A stretch of DNA of 57,529 bases from an uncultured Granulosicoccaceae bacterium (GTDB lineage Bacteria; Pseudomonadota; Gammaproteobacteria; Granulosicoccales; Granulosicoccaceae): positions 1 to 57,529 of the forward strand of contig CALGNZ010000119.1 of the NCBI GenBank assembly GCA_937957915.1, written 5' to 3'. Both the position numbers and the translations under genes were made by a program. The notes beneath the pieces are model-generated. The model worked only from the letters and a program-made list of their open reading frames with translations. It was not told the origin of the DNA and made no database searches. Numbering within the stretch: position 1 is the first letter of the stretch; each line of letters opens with the position of its first letter. Shown one piece after another: positions 1 to 7,696 of the stretch.

Positions 1-227
1 TTGTACAGTGTCTCAACACTTGCTTTCTCGCCTTCCAGCGCTTGAATAAAAGAACCTTCGTGGAAGAGCAGCATGCCCGTGATATTCAGGGATTGGTTGT
101 TTTCGCGCGCTGCGCGCAAGAGGTTTTCGAGTTCTTCTTCAGTGAAATCGTGGTTGGCCGCGCTGATATAGATCAGCTGAAATACCGGCTCCAACTCATC
201 ATCCGTTCCTTCGGACTTCGCTTCCAT
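1..227 (-). CDS. BLUF-domain blue-light sensor (3' end cut by window edge)
   Basis: This minus-strand frame opens at the ATG complementary to 225-227 and runs off the left edge, giving 75 residues. The visible part is the first two thirds of a BLUF domain, which binds FAD and senses blue light. It reads QLIYISAA, then an Asn-Asn pair, ITGMLLF and FIQALEG. The three flavin-switch residues are present as Tyr20, Asn44 and Gln62, with the same spacing (24 and 18) as Tyr21/Asn45/Gln63 of AppA. A GGAG Shine-Dalgarno lies 7 nt upstream (235-238). Whether it is a short stand-alone BLUF protein or carries an output domain cannot be seen. The acidic 14-residue leader before the domain is unremarkable. 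Confidence 0.88.
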   Translation of the reverse strand, partial: MEAKSEGTDDELEPVFQLIYISAANHDFTEEELENLLRAARENNQSLNITGMLLFHEGSFIQALEGEKASVETLY

Positions 228-289
228 TAATAATCTCCGTTTTATTGCCACCAGGGTTTCGGCTGGATTGTTATTTTCTTTAGTCGAGT

Positions 290-312
290 AGTGCCTCAGG
301 TGGTGAGGCACT
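290..312. other. Perfect 9-bp inverted repeat
   Basis: AGTGCCTCA (290-298) and TGAGGCACT (304-312) pair perfectly around a 5-nt spacer. The repeat sits between the end of the DUF457 gene and the start of the BLUF gene, both on the minus strand. No T-run follows on either strand, so it is either a weak terminator for the upstream gene or an operator for the BLUF gene. The sequence does not decide between them. Confidence 0.4.
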
Positions 313-363
313 AGAATTATAGCAATTGTCTAAACGTACCTTGTCACCTCATGAGTAATGCAG

Positions 364-1533
364 CTAACAGCCGGCTTGCTTGGTGTCAGTACGGGCTCTG
401 CTAACGACGATAGACTGATCGGTAATTCGGTTTGTCAGGCTGGACAGCCGGGCAAAATCGAAATCGATTGGTTTTTGTTTTGCCTGACTCGGTGTGAACA
501 CGTCACCCGTCCAGCCACCGATATCAAACTCAAAAACATAGTCATCCTCAATGCCCATGCGCAGGTCGGAGATGATCAGGCGGTCTCCCGATCGGTTGAC
601 GGCAATCGATCCATTGGTGAACCAGTCCATGCGTTTGATTGCCCAGTTATGGTCGACTATTTTCCTTTCACACTCGGGTTGATTGTTCCGGAATGCGGTG
701 AGATGCAGTGGAATAGTTTTGTCATCCAGCAGAGAAGAAAATGTTTCGAGATACTCCTCTTCGCTAACGACGATAATTCGCCATAGCAGTGCTGTCGGGA
801 AAGGTGCTGCTACGATGGTTTCTGGCTCAATATTCAGCTCCGTCAGTTGTTTTTCTATTCGTTGCGTGGTGATAAATTGTGAGGACAAGGTCCAGATAAG
901 GTAACCGGTACTTATCACAATACCGCCTATGGCGAACCGCCATGCCTGTAAATGATTTGAATTTTGCGCCGGTACTTGTTCCAGTGCTTGCTCTCGATCT
1001 TGCTCTTGCTCTTGCTCTCGATCTTGCGCTCCGGCATGTTCCTGTGCTTTGCCATTCGCAAAACGCCATGCACCAATGCAACTGGCAATCAGCGGTATGG
1101 TATAAAGCGGATCAATAATAAAAATAGAACCAATGGCAACTGGTGGTAACGGTAATGGCCACCAGATCTGTGTGCCATAGATGGTAAAGCTGTCCAGTAG
1201 TGGATGAGTAATGAGCACCAGCCAGATGGCAAACCACCAGCGTGCAAATGGAACATCATCGGCAGGGCTTTGCCTCTGTGGTGAGATCGCTTGTGACAAG
1301 TGCCTGATCAGCCATGTCAGTGGCCAGCTGACGGCGGACAATACCAGCAATGAATGACTCCAGCTTCGATGATAGGTGAAGCTGGCTATGGCATCGTCGT
1401 AAGGCACCAACACATCCAGGTCTGGAAGCGTACCAGCGATAGCACCGATGAGCAGGGCACGTTTGCCAATTTTGGGTCCGATAACGGCGTAGCAAACGCT
1501 GGCGCCAAGCGCGATTTGAGAAACTGAATCCAT
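364..1533 (-). CDS. DUF457/YdjM-family membrane metal-dependent hydrolase
   Basis: The 389-residue protein has the family layout of an N-terminal membrane region carrying acidic and His motifs. These are PDLD at residues 37-40, HRSWSH at 55-60 and HPLLD at 110-114, the likely metal ligands of the YdjM (PF04307) family of inner-membrane hydrolases. The family's substrate is unknown. Several hydrophobic helices lie between residues 5 and 150, and another lies near 200-220. Residues about 165-190 form an unusual Glu/Gln/Arg low-complexity stretch encoded by imperfect hexamer repeats (961-1030). The C-terminal 170 residues look soluble. It starts at the ATG complementary to 1531-1533. It is transcribed toward the BLUF gene with a gap of 136 nt, so co-transcription is possible but unproven. 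Confidence 0.8.
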   Translation of the reverse strand: MDSVSQIALGASVCYAVIGPKIGKRALLIGAIAGTLPDLDVLVPYDDAIASFTYHRSWSHSLLVLSAVSWPLTWLIRHLSQAISPQRQSPADDVPFARWWFAIWLVLITHPLLDSFTIYGTQIWWPLPLPPVAIGSIFIIDPLYTIPLIASCIGAWRFANGKAQEHAGAQDREQEQEQDREQALEQVPAQNSNHLQAWRFAIGGIVISTGYLIWTLSSQFITTQRIEKQLTELNIEPETIVAAPFPTALLWRIIVVSEEEYLETFSSLLDDKTIPLHLTAFRNNQPECERKIVDHNWAIKRMDWFTNGSIAVNRSGDRLIISDLRMGIEDDYVFEFDIGGWTGDVFTPSQAKQKPIDFDFARLSSLTNRITDQSIVVSRARTDTKQAGC

Positions 1534-1727
1534 GGTAAGTGTACGTCAGTGGAGGGTCACGGATCACTGTGTCATAACGCACAGTGAGCGGATCAACAGG
1601 GTGAGCGGGTAGTGGTAAATGCGGTGGAGCAGTCTTCGTCGCAGCGCCTGTGCTGCGGTACTGTACTGCGATATAGTATAGGTCGGGATTGCGAACGCAT
1701 CGTAAACAAAATCTGGAGCAGGCAGCT

Positions 1728-2270
1728 ATGGGGCATGTTGGTAAAGAGGTAAGCTGTGATGATTCGGTGTGGATACACCCGACCGCACTGCTACACGGAT
1801 TGGTTCAGCTGGAGAGTCAGGTTTCCGTGTGGCCTAACGTTGTTATGCGTTCAGAGATCCATCACATTCACATTGGCAAGCGGTCCAACATTCAGGACTT
1901 CGTTATGGTGCATGTGGGTTATAAAACACCAACCATTGTTGGGGACGACTGTTCAATCACCCACCATGCAACCTTGCACGGATGTGAAATTGGCGACAGA
2001 TGCCTTATTGGCATCAACGCAACAATAATGGATGGAGCGAAGATTGGGGCTAACTCAATCGTCGCCGGTCATTCAATTGTTACCGAGAATTCTGTTTTTC
2101 CCGAAAACTCGGTGATCGCCGGTGTGCCTGCAAAGCAAGTAAAAACGTTAGACAATTCTGCTGCCAATATCGCCAACGCGCGCTTTTATGTGCTTAATGC
2201 AGAACATTATGCGAAAGGCATTGAAAGGCTTCCCCACGAACAGGTGCTGGCAATTATGGCCGATCTGTGA
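1728..2270 (+). CDS. Gamma-carbonic-anhydrase-like hexapeptide-repeat protein (YrdA/CaiE type)
   Basis: The 180-residue protein consists of left-handed beta-helix hexapeptide repeats. The gamma-CA signature is present: Arg41, NIQD at 54-57, and candidate metal ligands His62, His79 and His84 in an HHATLHGC motif. This resembles GHxxxLHGC of YrdA/YadA-like proteins. Family members bind zinc or iron, and only some have carbonic anhydrase activity, so no reaction is asserted. I take ATG 1728 rather than the in-frame TTG at 1689 because a GGAG motif lies 10 nt upstream (1714-1717) and the upstream 13 residues do not match the family. The gene stands alone. The 2OG oxygenase downstream begins about 137 nt later. 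Confidence 0.85.
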   Translation: MGHVGKEVSCDDSVWIHPTALLHGLVQLESQVSVWPNVVMRSEIHHIHIGKRSNIQDFVMVHVGYKTPTIVGDDCSITHHATLHGCEIGDRCLIGINATIMDGAKIGANSIVAGHSIVTENSVFPENSVIAGVPAKQVKTLDNSAANIANARFYVLNAEHYAKGIERLPHEQVLAIMADL

Positions 2271-2407
2271 CAGCTGTATGTTGAACTGAAGTGAACACCG
2301 GCCTGGACCTGTTAAGCGGTTTGTCAGGTCGGCTTTGGTCTGCAGGGCTGCCAGAGTACAATGAAACAAAACCTCTCTAACGATTATTGACGGGACACAC
2401 CCTGATC

Positions 2408-3424
2408 ATGACCGACACACCAAAATTCGATTCGCACGAAAAAGAAAAGCAGCTCAAGGCCGAGAGTGAAAGTTGGGATACCACAGTCGTACACGAGGCG
2501 CGTGAAGGAGATATTCCGCTTATAGATTTGGCAGAGTACTTTAACACCGGAGCCAGATCGGCACTGGCGGCAGTAGCCAGCCAACTCAAAGCCGCCTGTG
2601 AAGAGACCGGTTTTTTCTCGATTACCGGTCATGGTGTATCCGCAGATCTGCTCGATGCCGCATTTAGCCAGACCCGGCAATTTCATACGCAGAGCCTTGA
2701 CGATAAACAGGCTATTTTAATGGACAGGGCTGACTGGCCTGTCGGTGGTATTGGTTACCTGCCACTGAAAAATCGCAAATTACCCGCACGTGATACCGGT
2801 AACGTGAATGAGGCGTTTATCATCAAAAACGATAATGTTATCGGCATGGATGATAACCAATGGCCTTCAGCATCGTTGCTACCCGAGTTCAGAACAACAG
2901 TCGAGGCTTATGCATTGTCCGTTAAACAACTGGCGTTGCGAATGTTGCCGATCTATGCGGTGGCACTCGACATGCCGGAAGACTTCTTTACCGATGGATT
3001 CGATTTGCCATTATTTCGCTTGCGTATGACACACTATCCACCCGTCGAAAGCGGTGGTGAAGAGTTTGGTATTGCGCCGCATGTGGATACGTCGTTTTGT
3101 ACCATTCTCGCTCAGGATCAGCCCGGTTTATCCATTTTCAGCGAACGCCGCCAATGCTGGGTGAGTGCGCCGGCCATTAAGAACGCATTTATCGTGAATA
3201 GCGGTGAATTGTTAAAGCAGTGGACAAATGATCGCTTTATAAGTGTAAAGCACTTTGCCAACAACAATACCGGTAAGACATCCCGTTACTCGATACCGTT
3301 TTTCTTTAACGCCAACCCCACCTATAAGATGACCTGTGTGCCAAGTTGTTGTGGCCCGGACAACCCGCCAAAGTACCCGCCGATATCCTATGCCGAAAGC
3401 CAGGGGGTGGTTCAGGGCGAATAG
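2408..3424 (+). CDS. Isopenicillin-N-synthase-like 2-oxoglutarate/Fe(II) dioxygenase
   Basis: The 338-residue protein has an N-terminal DIOX_N region (IPLIDLAEYF, then GFFSITGHGV) and a C-terminal double-stranded beta-helix. The iron triad is His225-x-Asp227 (PHVDTSF) and His282 (VKHFAN). The 2-oxoglutarate-binding Arg293 lies in SRYSIPFFF. This is the plant-type/IPNS-like family, whose bacterial members hydroxylate, desaturate or cyclise diverse small molecules; the substrate cannot be read here. ATG 2408 is preferred over the in-frame TTG at 2387, although neither has a strong Shine-Dalgarno. The gene ends in a clear intrinsic terminator, so it is probably monocistronic. Confidence 0.85.
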   Translation: MTDTPKFDSHEKEKQLKAESESWDTTVVHEAREGDIPLIDLAEYFNTGARSALAAVASQLKAACEETGFFSITGHGVSADLLDAAFSQTRQFHTQSLDDKQAILMDRADWPVGGIGYLPLKNRKLPARDTGNVNEAFIIKNDNVIGMDDNQWPSASLLPEFRTTVEAYALSVKQLALRMLPIYAVALDMPEDFFTDGFDLPLFRLRMTHYPPVESGGEEFGIAPHVDTSFCTILAQDQPGLSIFSERRQCWVSAPAIKNAFIVNSGELLKQWTNDRFISVKHFANNNTGKTSRYSIPFFFNANPTYKMTCVPSCCGPDNPPKYPPISYAESQGVVQGE

Positions 3425-3476
3425 ACCAATTGACAGCCACCTGCCTAATTGTCTGGATTGAAAGATGGTAATTGTG

Positions 3477-3510
3477 AAACACCCGCAGCAGAGCGGGTGT
3501 TTTTCTTTAT
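3477..3510 (+). terminator. Rho-independent terminator of the 2OG oxygenase gene
   Basis: A 10-bp perfect stem, AAACACCCGC (3477-3486) with GCGGGTGTTT (3493-3502), has a 6-nt loop and runs into TTTCTTTAT. The T-rich side is on the plus strand, 52 nt after the oxygenase stop. It lies between two convergent genes, but only the plus strand has the U-tract. Confidence 0.88.
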
Positions 3511-3577
3511 ACAAGGGTGTTGCAGAGGTTTCCCGGTTTAAAGAGGTAATTGATACCGAGTGACAGGGGGCTGCTGG

Positions 3578-4009
3578 TTAAGCACCGGTGTCTGCGACGA
3601 GTCCGGCCGCTTCAATACCTGCTACGGCACAGGTTTCATCGTTATCGGAAAGATCACCTGTGACGCCAACCGCTCCCATTACGTTGCCGTCTTTGTCACG
3701 AACAAGAACGCCCCCAGGCACTGGTACCAGAGCGCCGTCGCACAGGGCGTTGACAGACTGCACGAAAAACGGCTCCTGTTTGGCGCGTTCGAACAGTACT
3801 CGAGAGCCCACACCCATTGAGATTGCACCAAACGCTTTGCCGTGCGCAATTTTTGGTCTGAGCAAGCTGGTGCCATCCTGGCTTTCGCTGGCCTTAATGG
3901 TGCCAGCGGTCCCCAGAACGACGACAGCCATGGGTTTGAAATTGTGCTTTGCCTGTGCTGCCAGTGTGTGTTCGATAATTGTCTTGGCTTGTGCCAGTGT
4001 AAGATCCAT
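3578..4009 (-). CDS. GlcG/HbpS-family (DUF336) protein
   Basis: The 143-residue protein is a full-length single-domain member of the GlcG/HbpS (PF03928) family. Typical blocks are the start LAQAKTIIEHTL, the central KIAHGKAFGAISMG, the Pro/Gly segment VPVPGGVLVRD and the end GAVGVTGDLSDNDETCA. Family members include heme-binding HbpS and GlcG, which is encoded in glycolate-utilisation operons but has no agreed biochemical role. A strong GGAGG lies 5-6 nt before the ATG at 4009. It lies 98 nt downstream of the acyl-CoA ligase on the same strand and may share its transcript. No signal peptide is seen. Confidence 0.85.
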   Translation of the reverse strand: MDLTLAQAKTIIEHTLAAQAKHNFKPMAVVVLGTAGTIKASESQDGTSLLRPKIAHGKAFGAISMGVGSRVLFERAKQEPFFVQSVNALCDGALVPVPGGVLVRDKDGNVMGAVGVTGDLSDNDETCAVAGIEAAGLVADTGA

Positions 4010-4107
4010 AGTTCCTCCGAATTATTAATGTTGCTGTGAGTGAAATTGTGTTGGTAAACGTGACGCAAAATGTGGTGAATGCCGATAAAAACTGTAGTTG
4101 AAAGTGA

Positions 4108-5640
4108 TTAAGTAAAAGTATCAATTGTATCATCGGTCACGCCCTCTGCACGCAGAACGACTTTGCGAATTTTCCCGGTTGGTGTTTTTGGTAAATCCTG
4201 CATCAAACGGATGTATCTGGGGCGGGCGAATTTGGGCAGGTTTGCAGATGCTGTCTGGAGCCAGTGATGTATTTTGAGCTCGTTACAGTCTCCAACCATT
4301 AATGCAACCATAACTTCATCTTCCATGCCTTCTCCGCCTTCGGCGGGCACCGCGTATGCCGCGGCTTCTGCAATATCGTCTATAGCAATAAATGCCTGTT
4401 CTACTTCATACGACGAAATGTTTTCACCTCGCCTGCGAATGCAGTCTTTTATTCGGTCAACGAATACAAACTGGTGGTGCTGATTGCGATAACCGGCGTC
4501 ACCTGTGTGAAACCAAAAATTTCTCCATGCCTCGATGGTTTTCTCTGGCATGCCTACATAGCCAGACATAAACCCGAAGGGTTGTCTGGGTCTGACCATA
4601 ATTTCCCCAACGGCGTTGTCGGGTACTGGCTCGTCAGTGTCAGGGTTGCGAATTTCCACGTCAAAGTACTTGCCGTATACAAGACCGCAAGTGCCTGGAG
4701 CGCTTTCACCCAACCTGCCGTAAAGAGGTATATTGACTTCGGTCATGCCGTACAAGGGCACAACATTGTCGATAGAATATCTCTCGCGAAAAACCTTTTC
4801 TGCAGCCGTTGTGAGTGGTGCCGCTCCTATCACTCTGAGTTGATGATCTTTGTCGAGCGGTGTTGCCGGTTGAGCAGTAACGAATGCAGCGACGGCACCC
4901 AGCATATTGGTATGCGTTGCGGCAGAATTTCTTATGTCAGTGAGCCACTGTGTAGCCGAGAACTTTGCGCGAATAACGGCTTTTGTGCCATTGATCAGGC
5001 AGGCAAGTAGTTGCATATACAGGCCATTGGCGTGAAACAATGGCAGGCAGATATAAAACACATCTGTGCTTTGCAGTTGATAGTTTTCGATAGTACCAAT
5101 AGCAAACAAAACGCAGTGGCTCTGCGGCATCTCGACACCTTTCGAGGGGCCGGAAGTGCCAGAAGTAAACATTATGCAGGCGCGGTCAGTGTGGCTGATG
5201 GCGGGTAGCTCTGACTGCTGCATCGGTGTTTCCGCGTTCAGTGTTGCTATGGGTAGAATTGTCGCAGTCGTGTTTAAAGCTGTGATTGCCGGCAAATGAA
5301 CTGCGTCGACAATTACCGCTGTTGCTGATGCAATGTTCAGCTGATGAGCCAGTGATGCGCCTTGCATGCTGGTGTTAATAGCCACCATGGTGGCGCCAAT
5401 GAAGGAGAGTCCGAGCCAATGTCTGCAGAAGTCAACCGGATCGCTGACCATCAGGCCAATGCAATCGCCCGTTGTAATGCCCGAGTTACGCAAACTTGCC
5501 GCGCAATACATGGCCTGGTTTATACACTCGCTGTATGTCCATGTGGTTGAGTCTATAAATTCGATTGCTATCCGATCAGGGTGCCTGTCGGCTTGTTTGC
5601 GAATCAGATCCCTGATGATCCAGTCGTTTGGATTTTCTAT
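4108..5640 (-). CDS. AMP-forming acyl-CoA ligase (CaiC/long-chain ligase type), possible ATA start
   Basis: This is an ANL-superfamily ligase that activates a carboxylic acid as acyl-AMP and then acyl-CoA. Motifs are the P-loop-like TSGTSGPSKG (about 159-168), YGMTEV, the hinge segment TGDAGY...VDRIKDCIRRRGENIS and the A10 lysine in TPTGKIRK (about 490). The first ATG is at 5511, but the same frame upstream encodes the conserved N-terminal helix and strand of the family (NPNDWIIRDLIRKQADRHPD, then RIAIEF and TWTYSE). No ATG, GTG or TTG exists before the in-frame stop. A GGGAG (5648-5652) sits 7 nt before an ATA at 5638-5640, which would give 510 residues, normal for the family. A non-standard ATA start or a sequence error would explain this; the shorter 467-residue form lacks part of the fold. 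The acid substrate is unknown. Confidence 0.82.
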   Translation of the reverse strand: MENPNDWIIRDLIRKQADRHPDRIAIEFIDSTTWTYSECINQAMYCAASLRNSGITTGDCIGLMVSDPVDFCRHWLGLSFIGATMVAINTSMQGASLAHQLNIASATAVIVDAVHLPAITALNTTATILPIATLNAETPMQQSELPAISHTDRACIMFTSGTSGPSKGVEMPQSHCVLFAIGTIENYQLQSTDVFYICLPLFHANGLYMQLLACLINGTKAVIRAKFSATQWLTDIRNSAATHTNMLGAVAAFVTAQPATPLDKDHQLRVIGAAPLTTAAEKVFRERYSIDNVVPLYGMTEVNIPLYGRLGESAPGTCGLVYGKYFDVEIRNPDTDEPVPDNAVGEIMVRPRQPFGFMSGYVGMPEKTIEAWRNFWFHTGDAGYRNQHHQFVFVDRIKDCIRRRGENISSYEVEQAFIAIDDIAEAAAYAVPAEGGEGMEDEVMVALMVGDCNELKIHHWLQTASANLPKFARPRYIRLMQDLPKTPTGKIRKVVLRAEGVTDDTIDTFT

Positions 5641-5727
5641 GACTGTGCTCCCGTCACTTGTTCATCAACGGTGTAATAGTGCTTCTGTACCTTACGTGGG
5701 AAGCGCAATGCGCGTAAGGGCAACGTT

Positions 5728-5755
5728 GCAAAACCCCGGATGTAACACCCGGGGT
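5728..5755 (-). terminator. Intrinsic terminator after the DadA-type gene
   Basis: On the minus strand, a 7-bp stem ACCCCGG/CCGGGGT (5755-5749 with 5739-5733) with a 9-nt loop is followed by TTTTGC. It lies 60 nt beyond the stop of the amino acid dehydrogenase. It argues that the riboswitch-controlled transcript mostly ends here and that the acyl-CoA ligase has its own promoter. Confidence 0.75.
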
Positions 5756-5814
5756 AACTGCGTTTAGTACACAGCAAGAACCAAAGCTGCGCTGCTTGCC
5801 TGTATCGTGTGAGG

Positions 5815-7089
5815 TTAACCAGCCTTTCGGTAAGAGAGTGAATCACTTGCTGTTGCTGGTAACTCGGAAAGTACCAGGTCTCCAACCATTTCAGCAGTAA
5901 CCGGCGACAGTGTCCAGCCGAGGTGGCCGTGCCCGGTATTATAGAAAATACCGCTGTTTTTGCCTTTCCCTATACACGGCATCATGTTCGGCATCATTGG
6001 TCTGAGCCCGGCCCAGGAGACGACGTGCTCGGTATCGATCGATGGGAAATAGCGACGACACCAGTTGATCAGAGGCTGTATTCTGTCATCTCGTATATCG
6101 CGATTAACGCCGTTGAACTCTGCGGTGCCTGCGATGCGAAAGCGATCAACACCGAGTCGGCTGGTGACGATTTTAGCTTCATCATCAAGCAGACTGACCC
6201 AGGGTGCTGCTTGCTGGCTGGCCTCGTTGTTCAGTGGCACGGTGATCGAATAGCCCTTGACCGGATAAATATTCACGCGGTCACCCAGTGTGGCTGCGAT
6301 ATCGCGGCTGCCAATACCTGCACAAACGACGACGCCATCGAATTGGTCTGTATCTGCATTGGCCGCAGTGCCGGGTGTTACCGTGGTTGAGTGGACCAGG
6401 AATGATTGATCTGTTTGGGTGATTGAGTCAACGTCGGTATCACAGCGAAATGTTGCACCGAGTTTGACGCAGGCATCTGCCAGGCCACGAGTGTACTTGT
6501 GAATGTCACCGGTAGAGTCGCTCTCGGTAAAATAGCCACCGTAAAGTTCGCCTTGCAGCGCTGGTTCTAACGCTCGCATTTGTTCGGCGGTCATCGCCTG
6601 CCGGCTCAGGCCACCTTGTTGCAACAGATCATTGACCTTGGTGGCGTGCTGGTATTCTTTTGCGCTGGAATAGATGTGCAGAATGCCGCGTTGCTCGTAG
6701 TCGAAATCGATCTTCTCGCGCTGTGCCCAGTCCTGTAAGTGAGCGCGTGCAGCGATGGCGAGTCGGGTTGTTTCTATGGTGTTGGCTTCATAGTTACGGA
6801 TATTGCCGATGAATTCGGCCATCCATGACAGCTTGTGCCAGTCGGGTTTCGGGTTGACCAGTAGCGGGGCGTCTCTGCGCAGCATCCAACGCAAGCCTTT
6901 CAGTACAGTTGAGGTTTGTGTCCAGACTTCGGCATTGGATGCAGAGAGTTGACCGCCGTTCGCATACGATGTGGCCATCGCAGGGTACCGATGCCGATCA
7001 AATACGGTAACGTGGTATCCGCGGTTAAGTAAGGCGTAGCAAGTAGTAACACCGGTGATGCCGGCGCCAATGACAGCGATATTTTTCAT
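5815..7089 (-). CDS. DadA-type FAD-dependent D-amino acid (glycine?) dehydrogenase
   Basis: The 424-residue protein is a DAO-fold flavoenzyme with an N-terminal dinucleotide-binding motif (IAVIGAGITGVTT), the DadA block YANGGQLSASNAEVW and a C-terminal segment GILYNTGHGHLGWTLS-like (here GIFYNTGHGHLGWTLS). Family enzymes oxidise D-alanine and other D-amino acids to 2-oxo acids and pass electrons to the respiratory chain. Some relatives act on glycine, giving glyoxylate. ATG 7089 is chosen over TTG 7110 because the FAD motif begins at once after it. A tandem glycine riboswitch lies directly upstream, so the physiological inducer is probably glycine. Glycine or an N-substituted glycine is therefore a plausible substrate (inference). 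An intrinsic terminator follows the gene. Confidence 0.85.
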   Translation of the reverse strand: MKNIAVIGAGITGVTTCYALLNRGYHVTVFDRHRYPAMATSYANGGQLSASNAEVWTQTSTVLKGLRWMLRRDAPLLVNPKPDWHKLSWMAEFIGNIRNYEANTIETTRLAIAARAHLQDWAQREKIDFDYEQRGILHIYSSAKEYQHATKVNDLLQQGGLSRQAMTAEQMRALEPALQGELYGGYFTESDSTGDIHKYTRGLADACVKLGATFRCDTDVDSITQTDQSFLVHSTTVTPGTAANADTDQFDGVVVCAGIGSRDIAATLGDRVNIYPVKGYSITVPLNNEASQQAAPWVSLLDDEAKIVTSRLGVDRFRIAGTAEFNGVNRDIRDDRIQPLINWCRRYFPSIDTEHVVSWAGLRPMMPNMMPCIGKGKNSGIFYNTGHGHLGWTLSPVTAEMVGDLVLSELPATASDSLSYRKAG

Positions 7090-7151
7090 GCAAAGTTCCA
7101 GATGGTTCAATTACAACAATTTGAAAATGGGTCGCAGCGTTGTGTGCTACC

Positions 7152-7380
7152 CGTCCATCCCATCTGTCTTTGTACCTGAGAGTTTCAGCTGTCAGTGGCT
7201 GTCAGGGAAACTGACAGATTGCTGGTCGCCTTACCCCTTCGGTGGATACCGCGTGCGCGTGTATCGCTCTCCAGAGTCCCTTGTCACAAGTGGTCCTTTC
7301 GCCTGAGAGTTTCCTGGGTGTTGCTCCTTCGGCGTCAGTCTCCGCGCGTCTGTGACGTTGCGGTGCCTGATCTCTCCCAC
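7152..7380 (-). promoter_or_regulatory. Tandem (two-aptamer) glycine riboswitch
   Basis: Read on the minus strand, two copies of the glycine aptamer core follow each other. Aptamer 1 has GGGAGAG (7378-7372), CGCCGAAGGAGCAA (7334-7321) and ACTCTCAGGCGAAAGGACCA. Aptamer 2 has CTCTGGAGAG (7276-7267), CCACCGAAGGGGTAA (7245-7231) and ACTCTCAGGTACAAAGACAG. The aptamer-2 P1 3' strand contains CAGATGG (7166-7160), exactly complementary to CCATCTG (7105-7099), which abuts the GGAA Shine-Dalgarno of the downstream gene. Glycine binding should hold CAGATGG in P1 and leave the ribosome site free, i.e. an ON switch acting on translation. The element matches the RF00504 consensus by eye; the switching direction is inferred. 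Confidence 0.93.
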
Positions 7381-7696
7381 CTGCGTTGTACTGGCCGCAG
7401 CCAGAGTAGGGAAGCGGAAGAATGGACTATATCTTCCGCTGTGGCAAGACGCTGTAGCAAAGTCAGTCGCCTTACTCGCGCGGATAGCGGCCTGTGCCCG
7501 TATTCCTTAAGCCGCCGACCACTGCGAATTGGCGCATATTTCGTCACTGGCAATACGCTAACTGGCATGCCTCTGGCACGGGACAGATACTTGGGTGAGG
7601 TTGCAGGCACCGACAGCGCCATAGCCTGTCACCTGGTGCCAGCGTGATATCCGCAACACTAAAATTATAAACAGGCAGCTAACAGGGAGGTTAGTT
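7381..7696. other. Intergenic stretch between divergent riboswitch and DUF4145 gene
   Basis: This 316-bp region must hold the minus-strand promoter for the glycine riboswitch and the plus-strand promoter for the DUF4145 gene. On the minus strand a TATAGT (7431-7426) lies about 50 nt upstream of the first aptamer and could be a -10, but no good -35 is at the right distance. Open frames across it (for example 7335-7622 minus) look non-coding. Nothing else is recognised. Confidence 0.4.

Noticed and set aside
961..1030. Hexamer repeats as a phase-variation switch in the DUF457 gene
   Set aside because: The unit is six bases, so slippage cannot shift the frame; it only lengthens a Glu/Gln stretch.
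4108..7089. A single riboswitch-led operon of dehydrogenase, ligase and GlcG-like genes
   Set aside because: A clear intrinsic terminator (5728-5755) lies between the dehydrogenase and the ligase, so co-transcription under the riboswitch is unlikely to be the main route.
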